NCBI RefSeq assembly: GCF_036320485.1
Contig: NZ_CP132911.1
Span: forward strand, 3,224,001-3,288,000
Length of the DNA stretch: 64,000 bases
DNA from: Dyella sp. A6
GTDB lineage: Bacteria > Pseudomonadota > Gammaproteobacteria > Xanthomonadales > Rhodanobacteraceae
Direction: 5' to 3'
Position 1 is the first letter of the stretch, and the number at the start of each line of letters is the position of its first letter. The position numbers and the translations under genes were made by a program. Under the pieces are notes generated by a model that was given only the letters and a program-made list of their open reading frames with translations, was not told the DNA's origin and did no database searches. This document shows, in pieces, positions 48,801 through 56,856 of the stretch.

Positions 48801-48860
48801 GCTCTGGCAGCGGCCATTCAGGGAGAGATGAGCACCCACGGGGTTCAAACGACCGTTTGA
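45837..48860 (+). CDS. Two-domain GT4 glycosyltransferase with a degenerate middle region
   Basis: A 1007-residue protein. The first GT4 domain (about 1-395) has YNGGFDPRKNVKSLIHAYA and the EX7E donor motif in MEGFGLPPLEAMACGAPVIA. The second (about 620-1000) starts with LVDVTQIAQDDIGTGVQRVV and has LMVGTLEPRKAHAFALDAIE and GEGFGLPLIEAARHGLPVIA. Between them (about 400-610) lies sequence with pieces of a GT N-terminal half (KADRILYIGGQDQ, WPGVLLGMGSW) but no matching donor half. The second domain resembles modules of the gene at 61.7 kb. It probably adds two sugars in surface-glycan assembly (inference). Confidence 0.88.
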   Translation: MKILLEMQGVQCQSRHRGIGRYTLELSRAFATLASPQHDVHFAFNSVFGNVTDPVISTLLPHADRDHRMVFTSLHDVAAQNIGDRRRRLAAEQVVRHALAQASADVVWYSSMIEGYVDDAVIPKPPIPGALSVATLYDLIPLHDPDAYLGHPRVRSWYDTQIEALAQCDLFLAISDWVRDDAIARLGLSPERVVNIGAGVDPRFVPATDDPATSVRLRSELGIKRPYVLYNGGFDPRKNVKSLIHAYAALPAEIRNRHQLVIVGRTAAEQLAQLKAAARKARLGDSEVVFTDFVTDEVLIRLYSECALFVFPSVMEGFGLPPLEAMACGAPVIASNASSLAEIVGDPDAMFDPRSREAITRRMREVLEQPALADTLRQNGKRQATKYSWSAVAQRALHAIEQLPRKQHANPTAQSLSRLCCVHACMPPAWLDGLSAHYEVDRVDLAPYIGHAPRDLADRLGKADRILYIGGQDQLESLAQWMHIWPGVLLGMGSWNACHPAPSTPADAHATYLSQGYAGLLGETLCVLACAAVDGCLGLLLSEAMPPNVTGPDETRKVAVLRSSNEAANCRHHLEDWYATSQLPVEARLLDILAQTFATSSNEDVLTQVSDSIVAARPAGKIRQWLVDVTQIAQDDIGTGVQRVVRSILTQWLRRPPEHIRIEPVAFVDGSYRYARRFALGLLGLPGNLLSDGFVAMNAGDTYVALDWCPHALPASEPLLRDWHRRGVEMHFIVHDLLPITLPASFHPFARDLFTNWLRLACGVADRLHCVSGATASELERWMKNSGPAYQFNRPPSIYNFTLGVDPAPVNNIPRVLPTPLAQAVDHRATLLMVGTLEPRKAHAFALDAIERLWATGHDVNLLIVGRHGWMMEHFVKRLEAHPERNRRLFWIDDADDSLLNASYRAATALLATSLGEGFGLPLIEAARHGLPVIARNLPVFREIMGEYPCYFESTDPHELAQVIAGWLGSRPQPGPHRPWTRWAESAAALAAAIQGEMSTHGVQTTV

Positions 48861-48866
48861 ACCCCG
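48839..48866. repeat. 13-bp-arm palindrome over the stop codon of the GT4 gene
   Basis: CGGGGTTCAAACG and its exact complement are separated by two bases. The right arm contains the TGA stop (48858-48860). A possible -10 TACAAT (48868-48873) follows directly, about 60 bp before etfB, so the palindrome may be a terminator, an operator for etfBA, or both. No T tract is present. Confidence 0.55.
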
Positions 48867-48934
48867 TTACAATGCATAATTGAGGCTTTCGGTCGCCTCC
48901 GCTCCCCGCGGAAACGCAACTCAAGGATACACAC

Positions 48935-49681
48935 ATGAAGATTCTGGTCGGCTACAAGCGCGTCGTGGACTACAACGTGCGCATCCAGGTGAAGCCCGAC
49001 GGCACCGGCGTGGTGACCGACGGCGTGAAGCTTTCCGCCAATCCGTTCGACGACATCGCGCTGGAAGAAGCGCTGCGCCTGCGCGAGAAAGGCATCGCCG
49101 ATGAAGTGGTGGTCGTGGGCATCGGCCCGGCCGACCTTACCGCGCACCTGCGCAACGGCCTGGCCATGGGCGCCAACCGCGCCATCCACGTGGTGACCCC
49201 GAATGCGATGCAGCCGCTCACCGCCGCCCGCGTGTTCCAGAAACTGGTGGAGAAGGAACAGCCGGGCCTGGTGATCCTGGGCAAGCAGGCCATCGACGAC
49301 GACGCCAACCAGACCGGCCAGATGCTCGCTGCGCTGTGGGACCGCCCGCAGGCCACCTTCGCCAGCAAGGTCGAGATCGCGGACAACAAGGCCACGGTCA
49401 CCCGTGAAGTGGATGCCGGCCTGGAGACCATCGAAGTCGACCTGCCCGCCGTGATCACTACCGACCTGCGCCTCAACGAGCCGCGCTTCATCAAGCTTCC
49501 CGACATCATGAAGGCCAAGTCCAAGCCGATCGATGCCATCGAACTGGCTTCGCTCGGCGTCGACAGCGGCGATCACCTGAAGACCACTCACTACGCCGCG
49601 CCGGCCAAGCGCAGCAAGGGCGTGATGGTGAAGGACGCGGCCGAGCTGGTCGCGGCGCTGAAGCAGAAGGGCCTGCTCTGA
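48935..49681 (+). CDS. etfB: Electron transfer flavoprotein beta subunit
   Basis: A 248-residue ETF beta subunit, which binds AMP and helps hold the FAD of the alpha subunit. The family N-terminus MKILVGYKRVVDYNVRI, the NPFDDIALEEALRLRE block, and the acyl-CoA-dehydrogenase recognition loop (LRLNEPRFIKLPDIMKAKSK) are visible. An AAGGA ribosome-binding site precedes the ATG. It is followed by etfA after 106 bp containing a REP-like element. It accepts electrons from FadE-type dehydrogenases and passes them to ETF-QO. Confidence 0.96.
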   Translation: MKILVGYKRVVDYNVRIQVKPDGTGVVTDGVKLSANPFDDIALEEALRLREKGIADEVVVVGIGPADLTAHLRNGLAMGANRAIHVVTPNAMQPLTAARVFQKLVEKEQPGLVILGKQAIDDDANQTGQMLAALWDRPQATFASKVEIADNKATVTREVDAGLETIEVDLPAVITTDLRLNEPRFIKLPDIMKAKSKPIDAIELASLGVDSGDHLKTTHYAAPAKRSKGVMVKDAAELVAALKQKGLL

Positions 49682-49744
49682 TCGCTCGCCATCTCTGCGC
49701 AGGCAGGGACCCGACGACGCTTACCTACATCAAGCCAAAGACAC

Positions 49745-49771
49745 TGGATTCCGGCCTTCGCCGGAATGACG
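49745..49771. repeat. REP-like hairpin between etfB and etfA
   Basis: Arms ATTCCGGC / GCCGGAAT with loop CTTC inside TGGATTCCGGCCTTCGCCGG. This is the form of a dispersed palindromic repeat common between genes in Xanthomonadales and other proteobacteria. It may stabilise or separate the etfB and etfA mRNA parts. Confidence 0.65.
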
Positions 49772-49787
49772 GTACGAGGAATCGAAC

Positions 49788-50729
49788 ATGTCCAAAGTCC
49801 TAGTCATCGCCGAACACCTGGACGGCAAACTGAACTCTTCCACCGCGCGCGCCGTGAGCGCTGCGCAGGCCGTGAAGCCCGAGGCCATCGATGTGCTGGT
49901 GCTGGCCAACAGTGTCGCCGCACTGACCGCCGACGCTGCGAAAATCGACGGCGTGAGCCGCGTGCTCACTGTCGAGCGCGCCGAGAACGCCCACGCACTG
50001 GCCGCCGTGCTGGCGCCACAGATTGCCAAGGCCGCTGACGGCTACAGCCACGTGTTCTTGCCCTCCACCACCTTCGGCAAGGACCTGGCACCGCGCGTCG
50101 CCGCCCTGCTCGGCGTGGCACAGGTCAGCGACGTGATGAGCGTGGAAGGCGCGCACAGCTTCAAGCGTCCGATCTACGCCGGCAACGCCATCATCACCGT
50201 CGAAGCCGAGCCATCCCACGTGGTCGTCGCCACCATCCGCACCGCCTCGTGGCCGGTCGCCGGCAACGGCAACAGCGCCCCGGTCGAAGCACTGACGCTG
50301 GACGTGGCACCGCCCGCGCACACCCGCTTCGTCCAGTTGCAACAGGGCGCCAGTGACCGACCCGACCTGCAGAGCGCCAGCAAGGTGGTCTCCGGCGGCC
50401 GCGGTGTGGGCTCGAAGGAAAACTTCGACATCGTCTTCAAGCTGGCCGACAAAATCGGCGCCGCCGTGGGCGCATCCCGCGCAGCGGTAGACGCCGGCTA
50501 CGTGCCCAGCGACCTGCAAGTCGGCCAGACCGGCAAGATCATCGCCCCCGAGCTCTACATGGCCATCGGCATCTCCGGCGCCATCCAGCACCTCACCGGC
50601 ATCAAGGATGCTGGCACCATCGTGGCGATCAACAAAGACGCTGAGGCACCGATCTTCGAGGTGGCCGATTTCGGCCTGGTGGGCGACCTGTTCAAGATCA
50701 TTCCGGAGCTGGAGCAAGCCCTCAGCTAA
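49788..50729 (+). CDS. etfA: Electron transfer flavoprotein alpha subunit
   Basis: A 313-residue FAD-carrying ETF subunit. The C-terminal FAD-binding domain shows [54 protein letters not shown] and the final [19 protein letters not shown]. The N-terminal half is of normal length. It is the last conserved housekeeping gene before the IS element and the polysaccharide locus, the same boundary gene that borders the LPS locus in Xanthomonas. Confidence 0.96.
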   Translation: MSKVLVIAEHLDGKLNSSTARAVSAAQAVKPEAIDVLVLANSVAALTADAAKIDGVSRVLTVERAENAHALAAVLAPQIAKAADGYSHVFLPSTTFGKDLAPRVAALLGVAQVSDVMSVEGAHSFKRPIYAGNAIITVEAEPSHVVVATIRTASWPVAGNGNSAPVEALTLDVAPPAHTRFVQLQQGASDRPDLQSASKVVSGGRGVGSKENFDIVFKLADKIGAAVGASRAAVDAGYVPSDLQVGQTGKIIAPELYMAIGISGAIQHLTGIKDAGTIVAINKDAEAPIFEVADFGLVGDLFKIIPELEQALS

Positions 50730-50784
50730 CAAGGCGCAGCCGCTTCAGTGCTCTGGTAATCTCCTCGGAGGGAGGGTAATCCCC

Positions 50785-50800
50785 TGTCGACTCCCCGTAA
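50785..50800 (+). repeat. Left terminal inverted repeat of the IS element
   Basis: Sixteen bases identical in reverse complement to 51968-51983. Similarity does not extend further inward beyond one mismatch. Confidence 0.88.
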
Positions 50801-50857
50801 TCTTGATCCAGGCATAACTGGAGGTCTCCGGGCAAACTAGCCCCAAGGAGACCGAAG

Positions 50858-51124
50858 ATGCGCAAGAGCAAGTTCACCGAAAGTCAGATCGTCGCGACGC
50901 TGAAGCAGGTCGAAGGCGGTCGGCAGGTCAAAGATGTGTGCCGCGAGTTGGGCATATCGGACGCCACGTACTACGTGTGGAAGTCCAAGTATGGCGGGAT
51001 GGAAGCGTCCGACATACAGCGGCTGCGCGACGTCGAGGCGGAGCACGCCAAGCTCAAGCGGATGTATGCCGAGCTGGCGATGGAGAACCACGCGCTGAAG
51101 GATCTGATTGCAAAAAAGTTGTAG
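50858..51124 (+). CDS. IS3-family transposase OrfA
   Basis: An 88-residue DNA-binding protein with a helix-turn-helix (about 10-45; [37 protein letters not shown]) and a leucine-zipper-like C-terminal helix ([19 protein letters not shown]). Near its end the slippery heptamer A-AAA-AAG (51112-51118) lies in the correct phase for a -1 shift into orfB. Alone it acts as a regulator of transposition in related elements. Confidence 0.92.
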   Translation: MRKSKFTESQIVATLKQVEGGRQVKDVCRELGISDATYYVWKSKYGGMEASDIQRLRDVEAEHAKLKRMYAELAMENHALKDLIAKKL

Positions 51125-51966
51125 ACCCGGCGCACAAGCGCCCGCTGCTGACGTGGTTGATGAATCACTACGGCTGGAGCGAGCGCCGGGCTTGTTCGGC
51201 GATGGGCTTGTCGCGATCAACGGCGCGTTACCGCCGCCGACCGGATCGGGACGAGGAAGTGATTGCGCTGCTCGCTGAACTGGCGGAACGGTTTCCAGAG
51301 CGTGGCTTCGGCAAGCTGTTTCAGCTGATTCGACGCCGCGGTCTGGTGTGGAACCACAAGAGGGTGTGGCGCGTGTATTGCCGGATGCAACTCAATCGCC
51401 GCCGACGCGGCAAGAAGCGTGTACCGAACCGGCATCCGATGCCCTTGGCGGCTGGCGAGCAGATCAACGCTAGTTGGTCGATCGACTTCATGTCCGACGC
51501 CCTGTGGGATGGGCGGCGCTTCCGGACGTTCAACGTGATTGACGACTTCAGTCGCGAAGCACTGGCCATCGAGGTCGACCTCAACCTGCCCGCCACGCGT
51601 GTCATCCGCACGCTGGAGCGGATTGCGGCCTGGCGCGGCTATCCGGCCAAGCTTCGCCTGGACAACGGGCCGGAATTCATCGCACTGGCGCTGGCCGAAT
51701 GGGCCGAGCGCAAAGGCATCACTCTGGACTTCATCGAGCCCGGCAGGCCCATGCAAAACGGCTTCATCGAGCGTTTCAACGGCAGCTTCCGCCGTGGCGT
51801 GCTCGACATGTACATCTTCCGCACGCTCACCGAAGTACGTGAGCACGCGGAACGGTGGCTGGCCGACTACAACAACGAGATTCCCCACGACAGCCTCGAC
51901 GGGCTCACGCCCGTCGAATTCCGACTTCAGAACGACCCGGCAACCTCTAATTTAGCTTGGCACTGA
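51118..51966 (+). CDS. IS3-family transposase OrfB part (made as OrfAB by -1 frameshift)
   Basis: About 282 residues in the -1 frame relative to orfA, entered at the A6G slippery site. The DDE catalytic domain (rve type) is complete: first Asp in [10 protein letters not shown], second Asp in LRLDNGPEF, and Glu in [13 protein letters not shown]. The end [19 protein letters not shown] is typical of the IS407 group. No premature stop or frameshift is seen, so the OrfAB transposase should be functional. Confidence 0.92.
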   Translation, partial: VVDPAHKRPLLTWLMNHYGWSERRACSAMGLSRSTARYRRRPDRDEEVIALLAELAERFPERGFGKLFQLIRRRGLVWNHKRVWRVYCRMQLNRRRRGKKRVPNRHPMPLAAGEQINASWSIDFMSDALWDGRRFRTFNVIDDFSREALAIEVDLNLPATRVIRTLERIAAWRGYPAKLRLDNGPEFIALALAEWAERKGITLDFIEPGRPMQNGFIERFNGSFRRGVLDMYIFRTLTEVREHAERWLADYNNEIPHDSLDGLTPVEFRLQNDPATSNLAWH

Positions 51967-51967
51967 T

Positions 51968-51983
51968 TTACGGGGAGTCGACA
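51968..51983 (-). repeat. Right terminal inverted repeat of the IS element
   Basis: Exact reverse complement of the left repeat; it begins two bases after the transposase stop codon. Confidence 0.88.
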
Positions 51984-52065
51984 CGCGTCTCCGCGGAGTA
52001 GTTCGCTGACTTGCTCATCGCTCCATACTCTCAAAGTCTGGAGCCTCCGAGAAAGCCGGGGCGGT

Positions 52066-54615
52066 TCAATTCTTTTCAACGACCGCGATCGGGGCACTCC
52101 TGCTTACCTTAACAAGCCACGAACTTTCCCCTATTGGCATACCAAAGTCGTGAAACCAAAGAACACCCTCCTGCACCATGCTAGCCTCGACCTTATATAA
52201 GCCAGGCTTAGCCGGCGGCATCATTGAAATATCGGCAGAATAAACACCATTTGCAACAAGACCGCCATCCAGCTCCATTCGTGCGTCCCAGCCCGAGTCC
52301 GGAGAACCCTCTTTCCCAACCGGCACAAAACGCCAAGAAACACGAATTGGGTGCCCCTCATCCGAATGAAAACTTATGTAGTCTGAAGACTCATTCTTGA
52401 TATTTAATGTTGCCAACAAACTACCACGAACCACACTCGGGTGGAGCAAATCTAACCGTACGTGTTTAATAACCCCCGGCGGGACTCGCCCACGAAAGGA
52501 ACGAAGAACAATGTCATTCGACCTGCCCTTATTTACCTGAATCAGCGAATCACTCACACCAATAGGCATGCCAAAGTCCTGAAACCATAACACGCCCTCC
52601 TGGACCAAGCTGACTTCAACTCGATAAAGACCAGGCTTGCTTGGTGGAACCATTGAGATATTTGTGAAATAGTCTTTACCCACCATAATATCCCCATCCA
52701 GGTCCTTTCGGGGCTTCCAATCCGTGTCCGGAGGCGCCACAACACTTACTGGAACGAAGCGCCATGAAATCCGAATTGGATGACCATCATCGGAAATGGA
52801 GCTAAGATTTTTACTGGCGGCATTACTAATACCAATGGTCGCCAATATTCTGTCGTGAGAAGCGTGTAGCCCTATAACATCAATCCGCATTCTCTTGACG
52901 ACATCCAATGGGACCTTGCCACTAAAATGAGTACGGTGATACATAACACTATTCGGCAAGCAACCACTGCCATGTCCAACAACCACAACCCGACGCACCA
53001 GATCAGCAAACTTCGCATACCCAAGACCCGCCTCATGTGCGTACGCTGAAAGTCTATTGTTAACTACATAGCACGGCGGATGCTTCACTAAATAGAACAT
53101 ATTTGGCGCATTACCTGAATAGCCATTAAGGACCGGTCTATTTAAGGCAATGGAAAGCCTCATGCCATCAATTTCATTCTCCATCGAGAATTCGTCATCA
53201 CTACCAGGCGGCACATACACAATAGCACCACGCGAAAGTATCGACGGCGTTTTTGATAAAAGCCGATTCACTCTCTCATGAAGAGTCTTAAAAGGCACGT
53301 CATAGCTTCTAAAGGCCACTCCTTCAGCCACCATCAATAAAACCATGCCGACTGCAATTGCAGTCTTGAATCTGCTGTTCGAAGACACCAGTCTATCGAA
53401 CCCTAAAGCCCCCAACACCGCCACTGGGAACACCATAATCAAATTGATTCGCGACACCGCACGAATGGCATTAATCAATGGGAGCGTATGTACAAATGAG
53501 TAAAGACTATGGCCGCGCACATCCAAAGTAAAGAGAACAAGTATGACTAGCGCAGCGAATGTAATATTGCGCAAAGCTCCCTTGACTTTCAGGATGCCGA
53601 AAATTGAAAGCATCGAGGCCGCAGCACCAAAAAACATCTGCTGCTCCCAGCGCATGGGCACGCCTTGAATTCGGCTACTCCACCGCCCCCAGATCATTGA
53701 GTTGTCTGCAAGCAAGTAGCTCTGCAAACGAGGCAGCATCATGCTCATCTCATGATAATGCCGACGAAACTTATAAATATGCGCATAATACGCATATGGA
53801 TAAAACAAGCCCAACAATGCAATGAAGCATATTGCTAATATAGCGATTAGACGCCATATTTCGCGATCACTTGCGCTTTTGAATGATCGATTAATCGCTA
53901 CGTACGGCGCGCCGTACACAGCATGATTTTGCACAACATTCTTCCCTACCAAGAAATAGGCCAGAACGTAAGCCAACAGTAACAGGGAAAGAAAGTAGCC
54001 GAGATAAATGGAACAATAAAATTGAACTGTCACCCAAAAAATAGCAAGAGCTAAGTCTTTAAATGCACATCCCGCAATAAAATCCTGCAACGCCAGTACG
54101 GCAAGCGGAACAGCAAATCTGTACGCAAGCTGCGCATGCCCATCTTGGACTGATACATCCATCGAAAATGTGAAAATAAAGGCACCAACTGCAGCAGCGC
54201 GAGACGTAATCCCAAGTCGTCGGAGAACATAGTAGCAACAGAAGAAATTCAAGGGAATGGAAAACGTATACCAACCCGTAAATGCAGCTTCAGGCGTCAG
54301 ACCAGTAAGTCGCAGCAAAACATATGCAATGAAAGTACCAAAATGATTATCACTAAACGCCAAGACGCCAGGATATGGATAAAAGTATGGCGGCGACCAT
54401 AAAAACTTGTCCTTCCCGGTAATCCAACGAAATAGATGCTCAAGGATTACGTTATTGAACCTCGCATCCCCCATGTCACCAGGCATAGCGTGAAAGTAGC
54501 TTGACTGGTGAAGTGTGATGAAGACAAAGCCAATAATGAACAGAACCAGCGGCCAAAGCATGCCCGATGGCGTGGAAGCTAAAGTGGAACTTGTTTCGTA
54601 CTTGCCTTTCATCAT
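52066..54615 (-). CDS. Large polytopic membrane protein, GT-C-like, with two tandem extracytoplasmic beta domains
   Basis: An 849-residue protein. The N-terminal half (about 20-450) has roughly ten or more hydrophobic helices with an acidic first loop (PGDMGDARFNN), like GT-C transferases that use polyprenyl-phosphate sugars. A non-membrane region follows (about 450-590), then two copies of a beta-rich domain (about 590-686 and 731-827), each with GHPIR-SWRFVPV, PGLY+VE and VQEGVLWF-DFGMPIG. It is probably a glycan-modifying transferase using the sugar-phosphate made by the GT2/GtrA pair upstream (inference). Codon use is AT-richer than the core genome. It is the last gene of the leftward operon, next to the IS element. 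Confidence 0.65.
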   Translation of the reverse strand: MMKGKYETSSTLASTPSGMLWPLVLFIIGFVFITLHQSSYFHAMPGDMGDARFNNVILEHLFRWITGKDKFLWSPPYFYPYPGVLAFSDNHFGTFIAYVLLRLTGLTPEAAFTGWYTFSIPLNFFCCYYVLRRLGITSRAAAVGAFIFTFSMDVSVQDGHAQLAYRFAVPLAVLALQDFIAGCAFKDLALAIFWVTVQFYCSIYLGYFLSLLLLAYVLAYFLVGKNVVQNHAVYGAPYVAINRSFKSASDREIWRLIAILAICFIALLGLFYPYAYYAHIYKFRRHYHEMSMMLPRLQSYLLADNSMIWGRWSSRIQGVPMRWEQQMFFGAAASMLSIFGILKVKGALRNITFAALVILVLFTLDVRGHSLYSFVHTLPLINAIRAVSRINLIMVFPVAVLGALGFDRLVSSNSRFKTAIAVGMVLLMVAEGVAFRSYDVPFKTLHERVNRLLSKTPSILSRGAIVYVPPGSDDEFSMENEIDGMRLSIALNRPVLNGYSGNAPNMFYLVKHPPCYVVNNRLSAYAHEAGLGYAKFADLVRRVVVVGHGSGCLPNSVMYHRTHFSGKVPLDVVKRMRIDVIGLHASHDRILATIGISNAASKNLSSISDDGHPIRISWRFVPVSVVAPPDTDWKPRKDLDGDIMVGKDYFTNISMVPPSKPGLYRVEVSLVQEGVLWFQDFGMPIGVSDSLIQVNKGRSNDIVLRSFRGRVPPGVIKHVRLDLLHPSVVRGSLLATLNIKNESSDYISFHSDEGHPIRVSWRFVPVGKEGSPDSGWDARMELDGGLVANGVYSADISMMPPAKPGLYKVEASMVQEGVLWFHDFGMPIGESSWLVKVSRSAPIAVVEKN
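52130..52843 (-). repeat. Tandem duplicated coding segment (two beta-domain copies)
   Basis: Copy A (52557-52843) and copy B (52130-52421) encode parallel protein segments that share GHPIR, SWRFVPV, LDG, PGLY, VQEGVLWF and DFGMPIG in the same order and spacing. The DNA is also recognisably alike near the segment ends (for example ccaaagtc-tgaaacca). Confidence 0.85.
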
Positions 54616-54803
54616 GCGTCATCTCATCAAGAAGTTACCTACGCGGACACGCGATAGGCCGCCTCCAAAGTCTCAAGAGTTTAAGCCGCGCGTTACATGA
54701 TTGAGACTGGAGCAACTATTTTCTTCTAATCTTGTGAAGACTGTAGGATACCGACATCGTCTCATTTCTTTGATAAGCAGGACACTGATTTGATTTCGCT
54801 CAA

Positions 54804-55202
54804 TTAAACTTGATTATGGCTGTTTAATGAAGTCTTAAAAACAAAATGTTTTCTCGCCGCGTAGTTCCAGAAAAAGACCACTCCAGTACCAATCAATTTC
54901 GAAACCAGTGGATGTATAGAAGCGATGTCAATGCAGGCCCATAAAACAGCTTGATTAATCATCAAGCCAATTGAGCTGACCAAAAAAACTGCCGAAAGCT
55001 CATGATGCTTGCGCACGAAGCGCGCACCGCTCTTGAAAACGAAACGAATTGAAAGTACGTAGTTGAAGAGGGTCGCAGCGGTAAAGCTGGCTATAGCACT
55101 CCAAAACCATGAGAGATGCACCACTCCGGTGAGCGCTGCGAATATCAAAAAATCCAAGGCTGCCGCAGCGCCGCCAACAAAGAAGTAGCGAACTATTTTC
55201 AT
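54804..55202 (-). CDS. GtrA-family membrane protein
   Basis: A 132-residue protein with four hydrophobic segments of the GtrA type ([49 protein letters not shown]). GtrA proteins are thought to flip undecaprenyl-phosphate-linked sugars across the inner membrane. The start overlaps the stop of the GT2 gene as ATGA, so the two proteins probably work as a GtrA/GtrB pair. A 188-bp AT-rich gap without a gene separates it from the large membrane protein. Confidence 0.88.
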   Translation of the reverse strand: MKIVRYFFVGGAAAALDFLIFAALTGVVHLSWFWSAIASFTAATLFNYVLSIRFVFKSGARFVRKHHELSAVFLVSSIGLMINQAVLWACIDIASIHPLVSKLIGTGVVFFWNYAARKHFVFKTSLNSHNQV

Positions 55203-55888
55203 CGGAAAAGATTATATTTTACGATGCAGTAAACGGCACGAACACCGTCCCTCCAGCCGATTTTTTTCCCTTCTTCATATGTTCTTCCGTAATATGAAAT
55301 GCCGACTTCATATATGCGCGATTTTGTCTTCGCAATTTTTGCAGTGATCTCGGGCTCGAATCCGAAGCGGTTTTCTTCGATCACGATGCCTTGAATAATT
55401 TCTCGACGGAACACCTTGTAACAGGTTTCCATATCTGTCAGATCAAGGTTCGTGAACATATTAGAAAGGAGCGTGAGGAAACCGTTACCAAGACGATGCC
55501 AATAATAGAGAACTCGATGCGGCCGCCCGCCCATGAACCTAGAGCCGAAAACCACATCAGCCTTATCCTGTAAAATCGGCTCCACCAGCAACGAATACTC
55601 ATTTGGATCGTATTCCAAATCAGCATCTTGAATAACGACTACATCGCCGGTTGCAGCCTGAATACCGGTTCGCAGCGCGGCACCCTTACCTTGGTTTACA
55701 CCATGGTAAATGATCTTGTCGACCAATGACGATATTTCGCCCTCTAGAATTGCACGGGTATTATCTTTCGAGCAATCATCTACAATAATTATTTCTTTCG
55801 AATCGTAAGCCGAAGCGCGAACGGCATCCACTATGGTTCTAATGGTTTTTTCTTCGTTGTAGCAAGGAATCACAATCGAAAGCTTCAT
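55199..55888 (-). CDS. GT2 glycosyltransferase (dolichol-phosphate mannosyltransferase-like)
   Basis: A 229-residue GT-A enzyme: [43 protein letters not shown] and the [14 protein letters not shown] acceptor region. Unlike the GT2 at 27.3 kb it has no C-terminal membrane helices, as in DPM1-type enzymes that charge a lipid phosphate. ATGA overlaps on both sides join it to the UDP-xylose synthase gene upstream and gtrA downstream. It most likely makes undecaprenyl-phosphate-sugar for the adjacent GT-C-like protein. Confidence 0.88.
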   Translation of the reverse strand: MKLSIVIPCYNEEKTIRTIVDAVRASAYDSKEIIIVDDCSKDNTRAILEGEISSLVDKIIYHGVNQGKGAALRTGIQAATGDVVVIQDADLEYDPNEYSLLVEPILQDKADVVFGSRFMGGRPHRVLYYWHRLGNGFLTLLSNMFTNLDLTDMETCYKVFRREIIQGIVIEENRFGFEPEITAKIAKTKSRIYEVGISYYGRTYEEGKKIGWRDGVRAVYCIVKYNLFR

Positions 55889-56838
55889 GTTTTTACAACT
55901 CCCCTAAAATAAGCAATCGTCTCCTTGAGCCCATCCTCTAGGGATATTTTGGGCTCCCACCCCATTACAGCCTTTGCCAAACTAATATCAGGTTTTCTTT
56001 GTCGAGGATCATCTTGCGGAAGTGGCTCATGTATTACCTTGGATTTGCCGCCAGTCAGACGAAGCACCATCTCTGCAAGCTCCAGCATCGTAAATTCACC
56101 TGGATTGCCGATATTCACTGGACCAGTGAATTCTGAAGGCGTATCCATCGTGCGCAGTATTACTTCGATCAAATCATCAACATAACAAAAACTGCGTGTT
56201 TGGCTACCATCACCATAGATCGTGATGTTTTCATTTTTAAGTGCTTGCACAATGAAATTACTTACTACCCGACCGTCATTCGGATGCATGCGAGGGCCGT
56301 ACGTATTAAAAATACGCACCACCTTAATATCCAAATTGTGCTGCCGCTTGTAGTCAAAGAATAAAGTCTCTGCGCAGCGCTTCCCTTCGTCATAGCAGCT
56401 ACGAATTCCCACGGGATTTACGCGTCCCCAGTAACCCTCAGGCTGGGGATGGACCTCAGGGTCACCATAGACTTCGCTTGTCGAAGCCTGAAGTATCTTG
56501 GCGCCGACTCTCTTTGCAAGCCCCAGCATGTTGATTGCGCCATGCACACTAGTTTTGGTGGTTTGCACGGGATCAAACTGGTAATGTATCGGCGACGCAG
56601 GGCAAGCTAAATTGAAGATTTTATCAACTTCAACATGGAGAGGGAGAGTTACATCGTGGCGCATGACCTCAAAGCGCTGATCACTCATCAAATGAGCTAC
56701 ATTACTTTTGCTTCCTGTGTAAAAGTTATCAACACAAAGTACATCGCTCCCAGCAGCGAGCAAACGCTCACACAGATGTGACCCTAGGAACCCTGCGCCG
56801 CCGGTAACAAGAATCTTAGAAGCTTGTTGATAATTCAT
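55885..56838 (-). CDS. UDP-glucuronate decarboxylase (UDP-xylose synthase)
   Basis: A 317-residue short-chain dehydrogenase/epimerase. NAD site [17 protein letters not shown]; substrate pocket [26 protein letters not shown]; and catalytic Tyr/Lys in [13 protein letters not shown]. The PASP/HYQ and VYGDP segments are specific to the UXS group, which decarboxylates UDP-glucuronate to UDP-xylose. Its substrate comes from Ugd, encoded 18 bp upstream in the operon. Confidence 0.9.
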   Translation of the reverse strand: MNYQQASKILVTGGAGFLGSHLCERLLAAGSDVLCVDNFYTGSKSNVAHLMSDQRFEVMRHDVTLPLHVEVDKIFNLACPASPIHYQFDPVQTTKTSVHGAINMLGLAKRVGAKILQASTSEVYGDPEVHPQPEGYWGRVNPVGIRSCYDEGKRCAETLFFDYKRQHNLDIKVVRIFNTYGPRMHPNDGRVVSNFIVQALKNENITIYGDGSQTRSFCYVDDLIEVILRTMDTPSEFTGPVNIGNPGEFTMLELAEMVLRLTGGKSKVIHEPLPQDDPRQRKPDISLAKAVMGWEPKISLEDGLKETIAYFRGVVKT

Positions 56839-56856
56839 GCGAAGTCATCCATTAGA

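Larger units (their letters stand above)
50785..51983 (+). mobile_element. IS3-family insertion sequence (IS407-like group), 1199 bp
   Basis: Terminal inverted repeats TGTCGACTCCCCGTAA (50785-50800) and TTACGGGGAGTCGACA (51968-51983) enclose an orfA/orfB pair joined by a programmed -1 frameshift. Both ends are TG...CA and the transposase is intact, so the element may be active. Bases flanking it (CCCC left, CGCG right) do not form a target-site duplication. It sits at the border between etfA and the low-GC polysaccharide genes. Confidence 0.9.

Noticed and set aside
51100..51130. Stop of orfA taken as a sign of a broken transposase
   Set aside because: The slippery A-AAA-AAG in the right phase and the intact downstream -1 frame are the normal programmed frameshift of IS3 elements.
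50781..51987. Target-site duplication of the IS element
   Set aside because: Flanking bases are CCCC on the left and CGCG on the right; no 3-5 bp direct repeat is present.
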